Shown here: positions 43,653 through 52,555 of the stretch, in pieces | How positions within the stretch are numbered: position 1 is the stretch's first letter | Layout of the letters: each line of letters begins with the position of its first letter | Origin: Blautia pseudococcoides | Lineage (GTDB): Bacteria; Bacillota; Clostridia; Lachnospirales; Lachnospiraceae | Length of the DNA stretch: 64,000 bases | Assembly: GCF_001689125.2 (NCBI RefSeq) | Contig: NZ_CP015405.2 | Location: 525,001-589,000 of the forward strand | Reading direction: 5' to 3' | Position numbers and translations under genes: made by a program | The notes under the pieces: generated by a model | What the model was told of the DNA's origin: nothing | Databases searched by the model: none | Seen by the model: the letters and a program-made list of their open reading frames with translations, nothing else

Positions 43653-45005
43653 ATGACAGGCAGAGTGAATATAAGGGAGTTAATATTAGGAATACTAATG
43701 GAAATAAACAAAGAGGGGCAGTACAGCCACATTGCCATCCGCGGTACGCTGGAAAAATACCAGTATCTGGAGAAAACAGAACGGGCATTCATCACCAGAG
43801 TTTGTGAAGGTACCCAGGAGAACCAGATACGGATCGACTATATTATCAATTACTTCTCAAAAGTGAAGGTGGAGAAGATGAAACCGTTGATTCGGGAGCT
43901 GCTGCGCAGCAGTGTCTACCAGCTTATCTATATGGATAATGTTCCGGACAGCGCAGTCTGCAATGAGGCAGTTAAGCTTGCCAGAAAAAAAGGATTTTAC
44001 AATCTGACAAGTTTTGTGAACGGAGTTCTGAGAGGGATTGCAAGGGATTATAAAAAGATTCCCTTTCCCGGCAAAGAGCATAAAGTGGAGTACCTTTCCG
44101 TCACATATTCCATGCCTGTATGGCTGGTGGTCCGTTTTATGGACCAATTCGGGTTTGAAAATACAGAGAAAATGCTTCAGGCTTTTATAGAAGAGCGCCC
44201 TGTGACAGTCCGTATCAAAGAATATCTCACAGACAGAGAGCAGGTGATACACAGCCTGATAAAAGAGGGCGTGAAGGTGGAAAAAGCACCATATGTGGAC
44301 AATGCCTACTATCTGAGCGGTTATGATTATCTGCCTGCGCTCACTGCATTCCGCATGGGAAATATTCAGGTACAGGATGTAAGTTCCATGCTTGCGGGGG
44401 AGGCGGCTGCACCCGGGAAAGGCAGCTATGTCATTGACCTGTGTGCGGCGCCGGGAGGAAAAACCATCTGTGTGGCAGACAAAATGCAGGGAACCGGACT
44501 GGTGGATTCCAGGGATGTAAGCGAGAAGAAAACAAATCTGATCCGGGAAAATGTAGAACGCATGGGAATGGGAAATATCAGCGTCACAGTCCATGACGCC
44601 ACAGAATTCGACCATGAGTCTGTGGAAAAGGCAGACCTTGTCCTGGCGGATGTACCCTGTTCCGGCCTGGGCGTCATGGGGAAAAAGACAGATATTAAGT
44701 ATAAGATCACACCAGGTAAACAGGAGGAGCTGGTGGAGCTTCAGCGGAAAATCCTGGAACAGGCGGCTTGTTATGTAAAACCCGGGGGTGTGCTTTTATA
44801 CAGTACCTGCACAGTGTGCAGGGAGGAGAATCTGGAAAACGTGCTCTGGTTTACCAGGGAATACCCATACAAATTGGAGAGTATTGACGATCTTCTCTGT
44901 GAGGAACTGAGAAGTGATACTACAAAACAAGGATATTTACAGCTTCTGCCGGGGGTCCACAAGTGCGACGGATTTTTCCTGGCAAGGCTTAGAAGGATAG
45001 GGTAA
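43653..45005 (+). CDS. rsmB: 16S rRNA (cytosine-967-C5)-methyltransferase
   Basis: The 450-residue enzyme has an N-terminal NusB-like RNA-binding domain (about 1-140; NIRELILGILMEINKEGQYSH) and a C-terminal Fmu/Nop2-type SAM methyltransferase (about 225-450). Motifs are LCAAPGGKT near 268, the catalytic Cys pair PCSGLG near 337 and YSTCTV near 386. It methylates C967 in helix 31 of 16S rRNA. AGAGG lies eight bases before the ATG. rlmN follows after one base. Confidence 0.95.
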   Translation: MTGRVNIRELILGILMEINKEGQYSHIAIRGTLEKYQYLEKTERAFITRVCEGTQENQIRIDYIINYFSKVKVEKMKPLIRELLRSSVYQLIYMDNVPDSAVCNEAVKLARKKGFYNLTSFVNGVLRGIARDYKKIPFPGKEHKVEYLSVTYSMPVWLVVRFMDQFGFENTEKMLQAFIEERPVTVRIKEYLTDREQVIHSLIKEGVKVEKAPYVDNAYYLSGYDYLPALTAFRMGNIQVQDVSSMLAGEAAAPGKGSYVIDLCAAPGGKTICVADKMQGTGLVDSRDVSEKKTNLIRENVERMGMGNISVTVHDATEFDHESVEKADLVLADVPCSGLGVMGKKTDIKYKITPGKQEELVELQRKILEQAACYVKPGGVLLYSTCTVCREENLENVLWFTREYPYKLESIDDLLCEELRSDTTKQGYLQLLPGVHKCDGFFLARLRRIG

Positions 45006-45006
45006 A

Positions 45007-46050
45007 ATGGAACTTACAGATATAAAATCCCAGACCATGGAGGAATTAAAAAAGACCGTGGAAGCCCTGGGGGAGAAGCCCTTCCGGGCAAAACAGCTCT
45101 ATGAGTGGATGCACGTGAAGCTGGCGGAAAGCTATGAGGAGATGACAAACCTTCCCAAAACGTTCCGTGAGAAATTAAGAGAATCCTGCACCCTCACTAC
45201 GCTCACGGCCCTGGAGGTACAGACTTCCCAAATAGACGGCACACAGAAATACCTTTTTGCCCTCCATGACGGCAATGTGGTGGAGAGTGTGCTCATGCGC
45301 TACAAGCATGGGAACAGTGTGTGTATTTCCTCCCAGGTGGGCTGTAAAATGGGCTGTAGATTCTGTGCATCCACCATAGGCGGATGGAACAGGAACCTGA
45401 CCCCTGCGGAGATGCTGGAACAGATATACCGCATACAGAAAAACAGTGGGGAGAGGGTATCCAATGTGGTGGTCATGGGAACCGGCGAACCGCTTGACAA
45501 TTATGACACCCTGCTTCGCTTTATACATATGATAAGCGATGAAAACGGGCTTCATATCAGCCAGAGGAATCTTACGGTTTCCACTTGCGGAATTGTTCCG
45601 AAGATGGAAGCGCTGGCAGAGGAAAAGCTGCAGATCACATTGGCTTTATCCCTCCATGCATCCAGCCAGGAGAAGCGGGAAGCTCTTATGCCCGTCGCAA
45701 AAAAATATACCATTACACAGGTCCTGGATGCCTGCAGGAATTACTATGAAAAAACAGGACGGCGCATTACATTTGAGTATGCCCTGGTAGGCGGGGAAAA
45801 CGATTCCCCGGAGGATGCAAGACGTCTGGCCCAGCTTATAAAAGGCCTGAACTGCCACGTGAATCTCATACCTGTAAACCCCATAAAAGAGCGTAGTTAC
45901 GTGCGTTCGGATAAAAAAGTTATCGGGAATTTTCAAAATAAACTTGAAAAATACCAAATTAATGTTACTATTAGAAGAGAAATGGGCCGGGATATTGATG
46001 GGGCCTGTGGACAATTAAGAAAGAGTTATATCGATGTAACAATTCGATAA
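45007..46050 (+). CDS. rlmN: Dual-specificity 23S rRNA/tRNA methyltransferase (radical SAM)
   Basis: The 347-residue radical SAM enzyme makes 2-methyladenosine at A2503 of 23S rRNA and at A37 of some tRNAs. The 4Fe-4S motif CKMGCRFC lies near residue 114, and the resolving/methyl-carrying Cys is in DGACGQL near 335. The N-terminal domain (MEELKKTVEALGEKPFRAKQLYEWMH) is typical. The gene nearly abuts rsmB, and both act on rRNA. prpC follows after 17 bases. Confidence 0.96.
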   Translation: MELTDIKSQTMEELKKTVEALGEKPFRAKQLYEWMHVKLAESYEEMTNLPKTFREKLRESCTLTTLTALEVQTSQIDGTQKYLFALHDGNVVESVLMRYKHGNSVCISSQVGCKMGCRFCASTIGGWNRNLTPAEMLEQIYRIQKNSGERVSNVVVMGTGEPLDNYDTLLRFIHMISDENGLHISQRNLTVSTCGIVPKMEALAEEKLQITLALSLHASSQEKREALMPVAKKYTITQVLDACRNYYEKTGRRITFEYALVGGENDSPEDARRLAQLIKGLNCHVNLIPVNPIKERSYVRSDKKVIGNFQNKLEKYQINVTIRREMGRDIDGACGQLRKSYIDVTIR

Positions 46051-46067
46051 GAAAGAGGATTCGTAGG

Positions 46068-46814
46068 ATGAAGTCATATTCTATCACGGATGTGGGACAG
46101 AAGCGGACAGTGAATCAGGATTTTGTATTCACGTCTGAGACCCCAGTGGGCAATCTGCCAAACCTCTTCGTAGTTGCGGACGGCATGGGCGGACATAAGG
46201 CAGGAGATTTCGCTTCCAGTTATGCGGTAGAGATTCTGCTCTCTACCATCCGGGAAGATGAGAACAGCAATCCGGTAAAAATCATACGGGCTGCCATCGA
46301 GAATGCCAACACCCAGCTTCTTAGGGAAGCATCGGACAATGAGGCTATGAGCGGTATGGGTACCACCATGGTGCTGGTGACCATTGTAGGACATTATGCA
46401 TATGTGGCCAACGTGGGAGACAGCAGGCTGTATCTGATTGATGAAGATAAGATATCGCAGATTACCAAAGACCATTCTCTTGTGGAGGAGATGGTCCGCA
46501 TGGGAGAGATATCCAGGGATGACGCAAGAAATCACCCGGATAAGAATATTATTACCAGAGCACTTGGAGCGGGAAGGGATGTGGATGTGGATTTCTTTGA
46601 TATCCGACTGACTCCGGGTGATATTTTGCTGTTGTGCTCAGACGGTCTGTCAAACATGGTACCGGATGAGGATATCAGGCAGGTGATACTGACCAGCGAA
46701 ACGCTGGAGGAGACTGGCCTAAGGCTTGTTTCCATGGCAAATGACAACGGAGGCAGAGATAATATAGCAGTAGTTCTGGTAGAACCAGAGACAAAAGAGG
46801 TGGAAGTATGTTAA
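46068..46814 (+). CDS. prpC: PP2C-type serine/threonine phosphatase
   Basis: The 248-residue phosphatase reverses phosphorylation by the PrkC kinase encoded next. The PP2C motifs are all present: QDFVF near the start, VVADGMGGHKAGDFAS near 38 (metal Asp), ANVGDSRLYL, TKDHSLVEEMVRMGEI, LLCSDGLSNMV and GGRDNIAVVLVE at the end. There is no membrane segment. AGG precedes the ATG. It overlaps prkC by seven bases. Confidence 0.96.
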   Translation: MKSYSITDVGQKRTVNQDFVFTSETPVGNLPNLFVVADGMGGHKAGDFASSYAVEILLSTIREDENSNPVKIIRAAIENANTQLLREASDNEAMSGMGTTMVLVTIVGHYAYVANVGDSRLYLIDEDKISQITKDHSLVEEMVRMGEISRDDARNHPDKNIITRALGAGRDVDVDFFDIRLTPGDILLLCSDGLSNMVPDEDIRQVILTSETLEETGLRLVSMANDNGGRDNIAVVLVEPETKEVEVC

Positions 46815-48937
46815 ATGTGGGAGTTATCGTAGGAGAGCGGTACGAGATTGCCGGCAGGGTAGGCTCCGGCGGTATGGCCGATGTCTATAAGGCAAAGGAT
46901 CATAAATTAAACCGTTTTGTAGCCATGAAAGTTCTGAAGCCGGAGTTCAGCGCTGACACGAACTTCATCAAAAAGTTTCAGAGGGAGGCGCAGGCCGCAG
47001 CAGGGCTAGCCCATCCCAATATTGTAAATGTATTTGACGTGGGAGAGGACCAGGGGATCAACTACATTGTTATGGAACTGGTGGAAGGTATCACTTTAAA
47101 AGAATACATTTCCAAAAAAGGAAAGCTGACAGTAAAAGAGGCAACCAGCATAGCCATACAGGTGGCCATGGGGCTGGAAGCTGCACACAACAGAAATATT
47201 GTGCACAGGGATATAAAACCCCAGAACATCATTATTTCTACAGACGGCAAAGTAAAGGTGACGGATTTTGGTATTGCCAGAGCGGCGTCCTCCAACACCA
47301 TCAGTACCAACGCCATGGGTTCTGTACACTACAGTTCACCGGAGCAGGTGCGGGGCGGCTACAGTGACTACAAGAGTGACATTTATTCCCTGGGAATCAC
47401 CATGTATGAGATGGTGACAGGAAAAGTTCCCTTTGACGGGGACACCACAGTGGCCATTGCCATTAAGCATCTGCAGGATGAGATGTTGCCTCCATCCGAG
47501 TTTGTACCGGAGCTTCCTCACAGCCTGGAGGAGATCATTTTAAAATGTACACAGAAAAGTCCGGACAGACGTTACAGCACTCTGGCAGAGCTGATCAACG
47601 ATCTGAAGCATTCCCTGATAGATCCAAACGGAAGCTTTGTCAATCTGGCTCCTCTGAGCAATCATGCGCAGACGGTAGTCATCTCACCGGATGAAATGAA
47701 GGAAATTAAGAACGCGGCTTATGCACCGTCCGGTTCCAGCTCCGGCCGTTACAGTGATAACGATGAGGATGAAGATGACGATGATTACGGCTATGATGAT
47801 GAAGATGACGAGGACGACGACGAGGGTGATGATGATAACGGCAAAGGGATCAGCACAAAGCTGGAAAAAGCCATGACCATCGGCGGCCTGATCGTGGGTG
47901 CTATCATCATTTGTATCCTGGTATATTTTATTGTGTTTGCATCCGGCGGTCTGAAATTTGGCGGCAAGGATAAAGATAACGATAAAAAAGTGGAAGATAC
48001 GGATAAGCCTGGTAAAGAAAACAGCGAAAAAGTGGAAGTTCCGGATCTGACAAACAGTACACCGGACGAAGCCCGCACTGCGCTTAACAACCTGAAGCTG
48101 GGCTACAAAAAAGGCGGCGAGGAACCATCCGACACTGTGGAGGCCGGAAAGATCGTCCGTCAGGAGACAGAGGCGGGAACAAAAGTAGACCCCCATACGG
48201 AAATCGTATGTTATATCAGCACAGGAACCCAGGAAGTGGCCATTCCTGACCTGGAGAACGAAACCCAGACATCCGCAGAGGCAACTTTAAAAGAGATGGG
48301 TCTGCAGACGCAGATCAATAAGGCTAACAGCAGCTCGGTGAGCATTGGAAATGTTATTTCCACAGACCCGGCAGCGGGAACCTCCGTTAAGTCAGGCACC
48401 ACAGTGACACTGACCATCAGTATCGGTGAAGGGGATACGGCTGCAAGAGTACCGGATGTGCGCGGATGGGCAGAAGAGGACGCAAAGGCAGCGCTTTCTG
48501 ATGCAGGTCTTGTGCCTGTGGTTCAGACCGGTTCAGACCAGTCTGTGGATGTAGGTGATGTATACGACCAGAGTGTAGCTGCGGGAACGAGAGTGGATGC
48601 AGGAACTACGGTTACCATTTATGTCAGAGGTGAGGATGCTCCCGCGGATAACACAAATGGCGGAGATGGCACCTGGAAGGCAGTAGGCCAGGCGCTGGGC
48701 CAGCCGGCAAGCTACCAGGGCGGTAAAGTTAAGATAGAACTGGTTCAGACAGATGACCAGGGCAATACCTATTCTGACCAGTCCATGGAAGTGGAAAACC
48801 CGGAATTCCCGTTGTCTATCAGTGATATGACAGGACATCCGGGAATTGCAACCGGTACGGTAGGTCTTTATGAATGGATTGGCGACAGCTATCAGATCAT
48901 TGATCAGTATGATGTAACATTCCAGAAGGTAGATTAA
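46808..48937 (+). CDS. prkC: PASTA-domain Ser/Thr protein kinase
   Basis: The 709-residue kinase senses cell-wall fragments in growth and spore germination. The Hanks-type kinase domain (about 10-275) has GSGGMADVYKA, the Lys in VAMKVL, HRDIKPQN near 133 and VTDFGIA. A very acidic linker (about 316-348, mostly Asp and Glu) precedes one membrane helix (about 356-378). Outside are three PASTA repeats (about 402-470, 471-540, 541-612) and a unique C-terminal domain of about 95 residues (TWKAVGQALGQPASYQGG onward). The ATG at 46808 has GAGG seven bases upstream. The rsgA start overlaps the stop by one base. Confidence 0.95.
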   Translation: MLNVGVIVGERYEIAGRVGSGGMADVYKAKDHKLNRFVAMKVLKPEFSADTNFIKKFQREAQAAAGLAHPNIVNVFDVGEDQGINYIVMELVEGITLKEYISKKGKLTVKEATSIAIQVAMGLEAAHNRNIVHRDIKPQNIIISTDGKVKVTDFGIARAASSNTISTNAMGSVHYSSPEQVRGGYSDYKSDIYSLGITMYEMVTGKVPFDGDTTVAIAIKHLQDEMLPPSEFVPELPHSLEEIILKCTQKSPDRRYSTLAELINDLKHSLIDPNGSFVNLAPLSNHAQTVVISPDEMKEIKNAAYAPSGSSSGRYSDNDEDEDDDDYGYDDEDDEDDDEGDDDNGKGISTKLEKAMTIGGLIVGAIIICILVYFIVFASGGLKFGGKDKDNDKKVEDTDKPGKENSEKVEVPDLTNSTPDEARTALNNLKLGYKKGGEEPSDTVEAGKIVRQETEAGTKVDPHTEIVCYISTGTQEVAIPDLENETQTSAEATLKEMGLQTQINKANSSSVSIGNVISTDPAAGTSVKSGTTVTLTISIGEGDTAARVPDVRGWAEEDAKAALSDAGLVPVVQTGSDQSVDVGDVYDQSVAAGTRVDAGTTVTIYVRGEDAPADNTNGGDGTWKAVGQALGQPASYQGGKVKIELVQTDDQGNTYSDQSMEVENPEFPLSISDMTGHPGIATGTVGLYEWIGDSYQIIDQYDVTFQKVD

Positions 48938-49815
48938 TGCAGGGAAAGATTATCAAAGGAATTTCCGGATTCTACTATGTAAAAGTAGCAGGATCCGGAA
49001 TTTATGAATGTAAGGCAAAAGGAATTTTCCGCAAGGAAAAAATAAAACCCCTTGTGGGTGACAATGTGGAGATCGAGGTCCTGAGTGAAGAGGAAAAACT
49101 GGGAAATGTGGTGGATATCCTTCCCAGAAAGAATGAGTTGATCCGGCCTGCTGTGGCTAATGTGGATCAGGCGCTGGTCATATTTGCAGCCAGGGAGCCG
49201 AAACCCAATTTCTCTTTGCTGGACCGCTTTTTGGTTATTATGGAGCGTCAGGAGATTCCGGCGGTCATCTGTTTTAACAAGCAGGACCTGGCGGATGAGG
49301 AGGAGGTACAAAGAATGCAGGAGGTTTATACTTCCTGCGGTTATGAGGTCCTTCTCACAAGTGCATCCCAGGGAGACGGCATGGAAGAACTGCGAAGTAT
49401 CCTGAGAGGAAAGACCACAACCGTGGCAGGGCCTTCCGGTGTGGGAAAATCCTCTCTGACGAACCTTCTGCAGCAGGAAGTGGTGATGGAGACCGGAGAG
49501 ATCAGCAGAAAGCTGGGAAGAGGACGCCATACGACCAGACATTCCCAGATGATTGAAGTGGAGCCTGACACGTATCTTCTGGATACGCCGGGATTTACTT
49601 CTTTTTATGTGGAAGAAATGGACAAGGAAGATCTGCGCCACTATTTCAGGGAGTTTCTGAAGTACGAGGGAACCTGCCGTTTCCAGGGCTGCACCCATAC
49701 CCATGAGCCGGGATGCAGCGTGAAAGCGGCACTTGAGGCGGGAGAGATCCCAAAAGAACGATATGAAAGCTATCTGGAGCTTTACCGGGAGCTTGCAGAC
49801 AAGAGGAGGTATTGA
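48937..49815 (+). CDS. rsgA: Ribosome small subunit-dependent GTPase A
   Basis: The 292-residue circularly permuted GTPase helps 30S subunit maturation. It has an N-terminal OB fold (QGKIIKGISGFYYVKVAG), then the permuted G motifs: ICFNKQDL (G4) near 112, the P-loop GPSGVGKSSL near 166, and DTPGF (G3) near 210. A C-terminal zinc site is formed by CRFQGCTHTHEPGC. Its start overlaps the prkC stop (TAATG). rpe follows at once. Confidence 0.96.
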   Translation: MQGKIIKGISGFYYVKVAGSGIYECKAKGIFRKEKIKPLVGDNVEIEVLSEEEKLGNVVDILPRKNELIRPAVANVDQALVIFAAREPKPNFSLLDRFLVIMERQEIPAVICFNKQDLADEEEVQRMQEVYTSCGYEVLLTSASQGDGMEELRSILRGKTTTVAGPSGVGKSSLTNLLQQEVVMETGEISRKLGRGRHTTRHSQMIEVEPDTYLLDTPGFTSFYVEEMDKEDLRHYFREFLKYEGTCRFQGCTHTHEPGCSVKAALEAGEIPKERYESYLELYRELADKRRY

Positions 49816-49817
49816 GG

Positions 49818-50489
49818 ATGAGATATGAACTATCACCATCCATTCTGGCAGCAGATTTTGCATGTCTGGGGGAACAGATAAGCCAGGTGGAACAGGCAGG
49901 GGTCAACTGGCTTCATATTGATGTTATGGACGGTAATTTTGTACCCAGCATTTCCCTTGGAATGCCGGTCATCACATCCATCAGAAAGAAAAGCAATATG
50001 TTTTTTGATGTGCACCTTATGGTGCAGGACCCGGAGCGTTATATTGAGGACTTCAAAAAGGCAGGGGCGGACATGCTGACTGTGCATGCAGAAGCCTGCC
50101 CCCATCTGGACAGAACCCTGCACTGTATCCGTGAGGCCGGCATGAAGGCAGGTGTTGCCCTGAACCCGGCCACGCCGCTTGTGATGATCGAGCAGGTGCT
50201 GGAGCTGGTGGATATGGTTCTCCTTATGACAGTGAATCCGGGATTCGGCGGCCAGAAGTACATTCCTTATTCCGGAGATAAGATCAGAAGACTGAGAAAA
50301 ATGCTGGATGAGAGAGGTCTTGCCGCTGATATTGAGGTAGATGGAGGTATTTCCACAAAGACCATCGACCAGGTTCTGGAGGCAGGTGCCAATATTCTGG
50401 TGGCCGGCTCCGCTGTCTTCGGCGGGGATATCGCTGCCAATGCCAATGCACTGATGACTAAAATAGAGGAATTCAGGAACCGACAGTGA
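49818..50489 (+). CDS. rpe: Ribulose-phosphate 3-epimerase
   Basis: The 223-residue TIM-barrel enzyme interconverts ribulose 5-phosphate and xylulose 5-phosphate in the pentose phosphate pathway. Motifs include LSPSILAADF, HIDVMDGNFVPSISLG with the metal-binding His and Asp, HLMVQDP, MTVNPGFGGQKYI and EVDGGIS. AGGAGG lies eight bases before the ATG at 49818; a TTG at 49812 overlaps the rsgA stop and is a less likely start. A repeat element separates it from thiN. Confidence 0.95.
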   Translation: MRYELSPSILAADFACLGEQISQVEQAGVNWLHIDVMDGNFVPSISLGMPVITSIRKKSNMFFDVHLMVQDPERYIEDFKKAGADMLTVHAEACPHLDRTLHCIREAGMKAGVALNPATPLVMIEQVLELVDMVLLMTVNPGFGGQKYIPYSGDKIRRLRKMLDERGLAADIEVDGGISTKTIDQVLEAGANILVAGSAVFGGDIAANANALMTKIEEFRNRQ

Positions 50490-50508
50490 TAAATGCACGG
50501 AGGTAGCC

Positions 50509-50634
50509 GTTGAGACAGGTGGGTAATTTCCTGCGCTCACCGTATGAATACGTGGCGGCAGTAAGCATTCGCCCCATGGCGGAGCGGTTTTTAATGGCCG
50601 GATGCGTGGAATCCTTCCGCAGCCTGAACGGTTA
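50509..50634. repeat. Dispersed MITE-like repeat, copy B
   Basis: This 126-base element between rpe and thiN has the same length and internal blocks as copy A at 30587-30712, for example CATTCGCCCCATGGCGGAGC and CTGAACGGTTA at the right end. Its ends (GTTGAGACAGG and CAGCCTGAACGG) are only partly complementary, so this copy is more decayed at the tips. Confidence 0.65.
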
Positions 50635-50660
50635 CACACGAAGGGAGAGGGACAGCGAAT

Positions 50661-51311
50661 ATGGACACAATACTCTTGTGCGGCGGTCATATGGATGACC
50701 CATTCGTACTTGACTGCATAGAGAATATAAACCCGGACTGCATTATTGGCGTTGACAGAGGACTGGAGTTCTGTTACAGGAACCGGATCGTGCCCCAGTA
50801 TATTCTGGGGGATTTTGACAGTATACGCCCTGAGGTAATAGAATGGTACAGAGAGCAAAAGGAAATCCCCATCCGGGAATACAAGCCGGAAAAAGATGCC
50901 ACGGATACCCGCATGGGTCTGGAACTTGCTCTGAAGCTGGGCAGCGACAGGATTTTCCTGCTGGGAGCCACAGGAGGCCGCCTGGACCACTATATGGGAA
51001 ATCTGCAGTCCCTGATGGTTCCCGCAATGTCCGGAAAAGAGGCATGGATCCTGGATGAACAGAATGCCATGACCGTTCTTTCCTGCAGCCGGACCATCAA
51101 AAAAGAGTGCGCTTTCGGCAAATATATCTCTTTTTTTTCCATGGGAGATGAGGTGCGGGGGATCACACTTTCGGGGTTCAAATACCCCCTGAAAGATTAT
51201 GATATGACAAATTTCGACGGGATCGGAGTGAGCAATGAGCTGGCTAAGGATACAGCATTAGTGGAATTTCGACAGGGATTTCTGTTGATGGTCATGTCAA
51301 AAGACAAGTAA
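50661..51311 (+). CDS. thiN: Thiamine pyrophosphokinase
   Basis: The 216-residue enzyme converts thiamine to thiamine diphosphate with ATP. The catalytic-domain motifs are GVDRGLEF, LGDFDSI near 51, EKDATDTRMGLELAL near 78 and LGATGGRLDHYMGNL near 102. The C-terminal beta domain (about 150-215) shows FSMGDEVRGITLSGFKYPL. GAGGG lies nine bases before the ATG, just after repeat copy B, so the repeat is within the operon but does not separate the gene from its ribosome-binding site. A terminator follows. Confidence 0.94.
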   Translation: MDTILLCGGHMDDPFVLDCIENINPDCIIGVDRGLEFCYRNRIVPQYILGDFDSIRPEVIEWYREQKEIPIREYKPEKDATDTRMGLELALKLGSDRIFLLGATGGRLDHYMGNLQSLMVPAMSGKEAWILDEQNAMTVLSCSRTIKKECAFGKYISFFSMGDEVRGITLSGFKYPLKDYDMTNFDGIGVSNELAKDTALVEFRQGFLLMVMSKDK

Positions 51312-51356
51312 AAAGAACGAAAAAAGTCGATATTTTTTTAACAGTTGTCGAATAAC

Positions 51357-51387
51357 AAGGCGGGTCAAAGGCTTGATTCGCCTTTTT
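51357..51387 (+). terminator. Rho-independent terminator overlapping the ychF promoter
   Basis: AAGGCGGGTCAA (51357-51368) pairs with TTGATTCGCCTT (51373-51384) with two G-U pairs, followed by TTT. The right arm doubles as the -35 region of the next gene. Confidence 0.75.
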
Positions 51388-51401
51388 AGGTGTGTTAGAA
51401 T
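51373..51401 (+). promoter_or_regulatory. Promoter of ychF
   Basis: TTGATT (51373-51378) and TAGAAT (51396-51401) are 17 bases apart; the -35 element lies inside the terminator stem. Confidence 0.65.
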
Positions 51402-51442
51402 AATTCCATGTGAAGGAATACAGAAGAAAAGAGGACATAAAA

Positions 51443-52540
51443 ATGAAGTTAGGTATTGTCGGTTTACCGAATGTAGGGAAGAGCACCCTTTTTAACTCTC
51501 TGACAAAAGCCGGAGCGGAGTCAGCAAATTATCCGTTCTGTACCATAGATCCCAATGTGGGCATAGTGGCTGTGCCGGACGAGCGACTGAAACTCTTAGG
51601 GGATTTTTATCATTCCAAAAAAGTGACGCCGGCGGTGATCGAATTTGTGGATATCGCGGGACTTGTGAAAGGGGCATCTAAAGGAGAAGGCCTCGGAAAC
51701 CAGTTCCTTGCCAATATCCGGGAGGTGGATGCCATTGTTCACGTTGTGAGATGCTTTGAAGATGAGAATGTAGTCCATGTGGACGGATGTATTGATCCGC
51801 TGCGGGACATTGAAACCATCAATCTGGAACTGATATTCTCAGATCTGGAGATACTGGAGAGAAGAATTGCCAAAACCACAAAGTCTGCCCGTATGGACAA
51901 AGAGGCGGCAAAAGAGCTGGAACTTTTAAAGATACTGAAAGCTCATCTGGAGGACGGAAAACCCGCCTCCACATTTGAACCTGAAAACGAGGATGAGGAA
52001 GGGTTTATGAAAGAATATAACCTACTCACCGGAAAACCGGTCATCTATGCGGCTAATGTATCCGAGGATGACCTGGCAGATGATGCGGCCTCCAATCCTC
52101 ATGTACAAAAAGTAAGGGAGTATGCCAAAGAAACAGGAAATGAAGTGTTCGCTCTGTGTGCTCAGATAGAGCAGGAGATCGCGGAACTGGATGATGAGGA
52201 GAAGAAGGAATTCCTGGAGGATCTGGGAATAGAGAAGTCAGGACTGGAGAAACTGATAGTAGCCAGTTACAGACTTCTGGGTCTTTTAAGTTTCCTCACA
52301 TCCGGCGAGGATGAGACCAGGGCATGGACCATAAAAGTAGGTGCTAAAGCGCCGCAGGCGGCCGGAAAAATACACACGGATTTTGAGCGCGGTTTTATCA
52401 AAGCCGAGGTGGTGAACTACAAAGATCTGCTTGACTGCGGGTCCTATGGGAAAGCCAGGGAAAAAGGTCTGGTCCGCATGGAAGGAAAAGACTACGTTGT
52501 GCAGGACGGCGATGTGATTTTATTCCGCTTTAACGTTTAA
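51443..52540 (+). CDS. ychF: Redox-regulated ATPase YchF (Obg-family)
   Basis: The 365-residue protein has the Obg-like G domain with G1 [15 protein letters not shown]3 [19 protein letters not shown] and a non-canonical G4 ([10 protein letters not shown] in place of NKxD), which explains the ATP preference of this family. A coiled-coil insert (about 125-205) and a C-terminal TGS domain (about 280-363) complete the fold. The frame opens with a GTG at 51410, but ATG 51443 has AGAGGA upstream and gives the conserved [10 protein letters not shown]. lgt follows after 15 bases. Confidence 0.96.
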   Translation: MKLGIVGLPNVGKSTLFNSLTKAGAESANYPFCTIDPNVGIVAVPDERLKLLGDFYHSKKVTPAVIEFVDIAGLVKGASKGEGLGNQFLANIREVDAIVHVVRCFEDENVVHVDGCIDPLRDIETINLELIFSDLEILERRIAKTTKSARMDKEAAKELELLKILKAHLEDGKPASTFEPENEDEEGFMKEYNLLTGKPVIYAANVSEDDLADDAASNPHVQKVREYAKETGNEVFALCAQIEQEIAELDDEEKKEFLEDLGIEKSGLEKLIVASYRLLGLLSFLTSGEDETRAWTIKVGAKAPQAAGKIHTDFERGFIKAEVVNYKDLLDCGSYGKAREKGLVRMEGKDYVVQDGDVILFRFNV

Positions 52541-52555
52541 AGGAGGCTTACTTAT

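Noticed and set aside
49833..50990. 385-codon minus-strand frame across rpe, the repeat and thiN
   Set aside because: It crosses two well-supported genes on the other strand and has no start signal.
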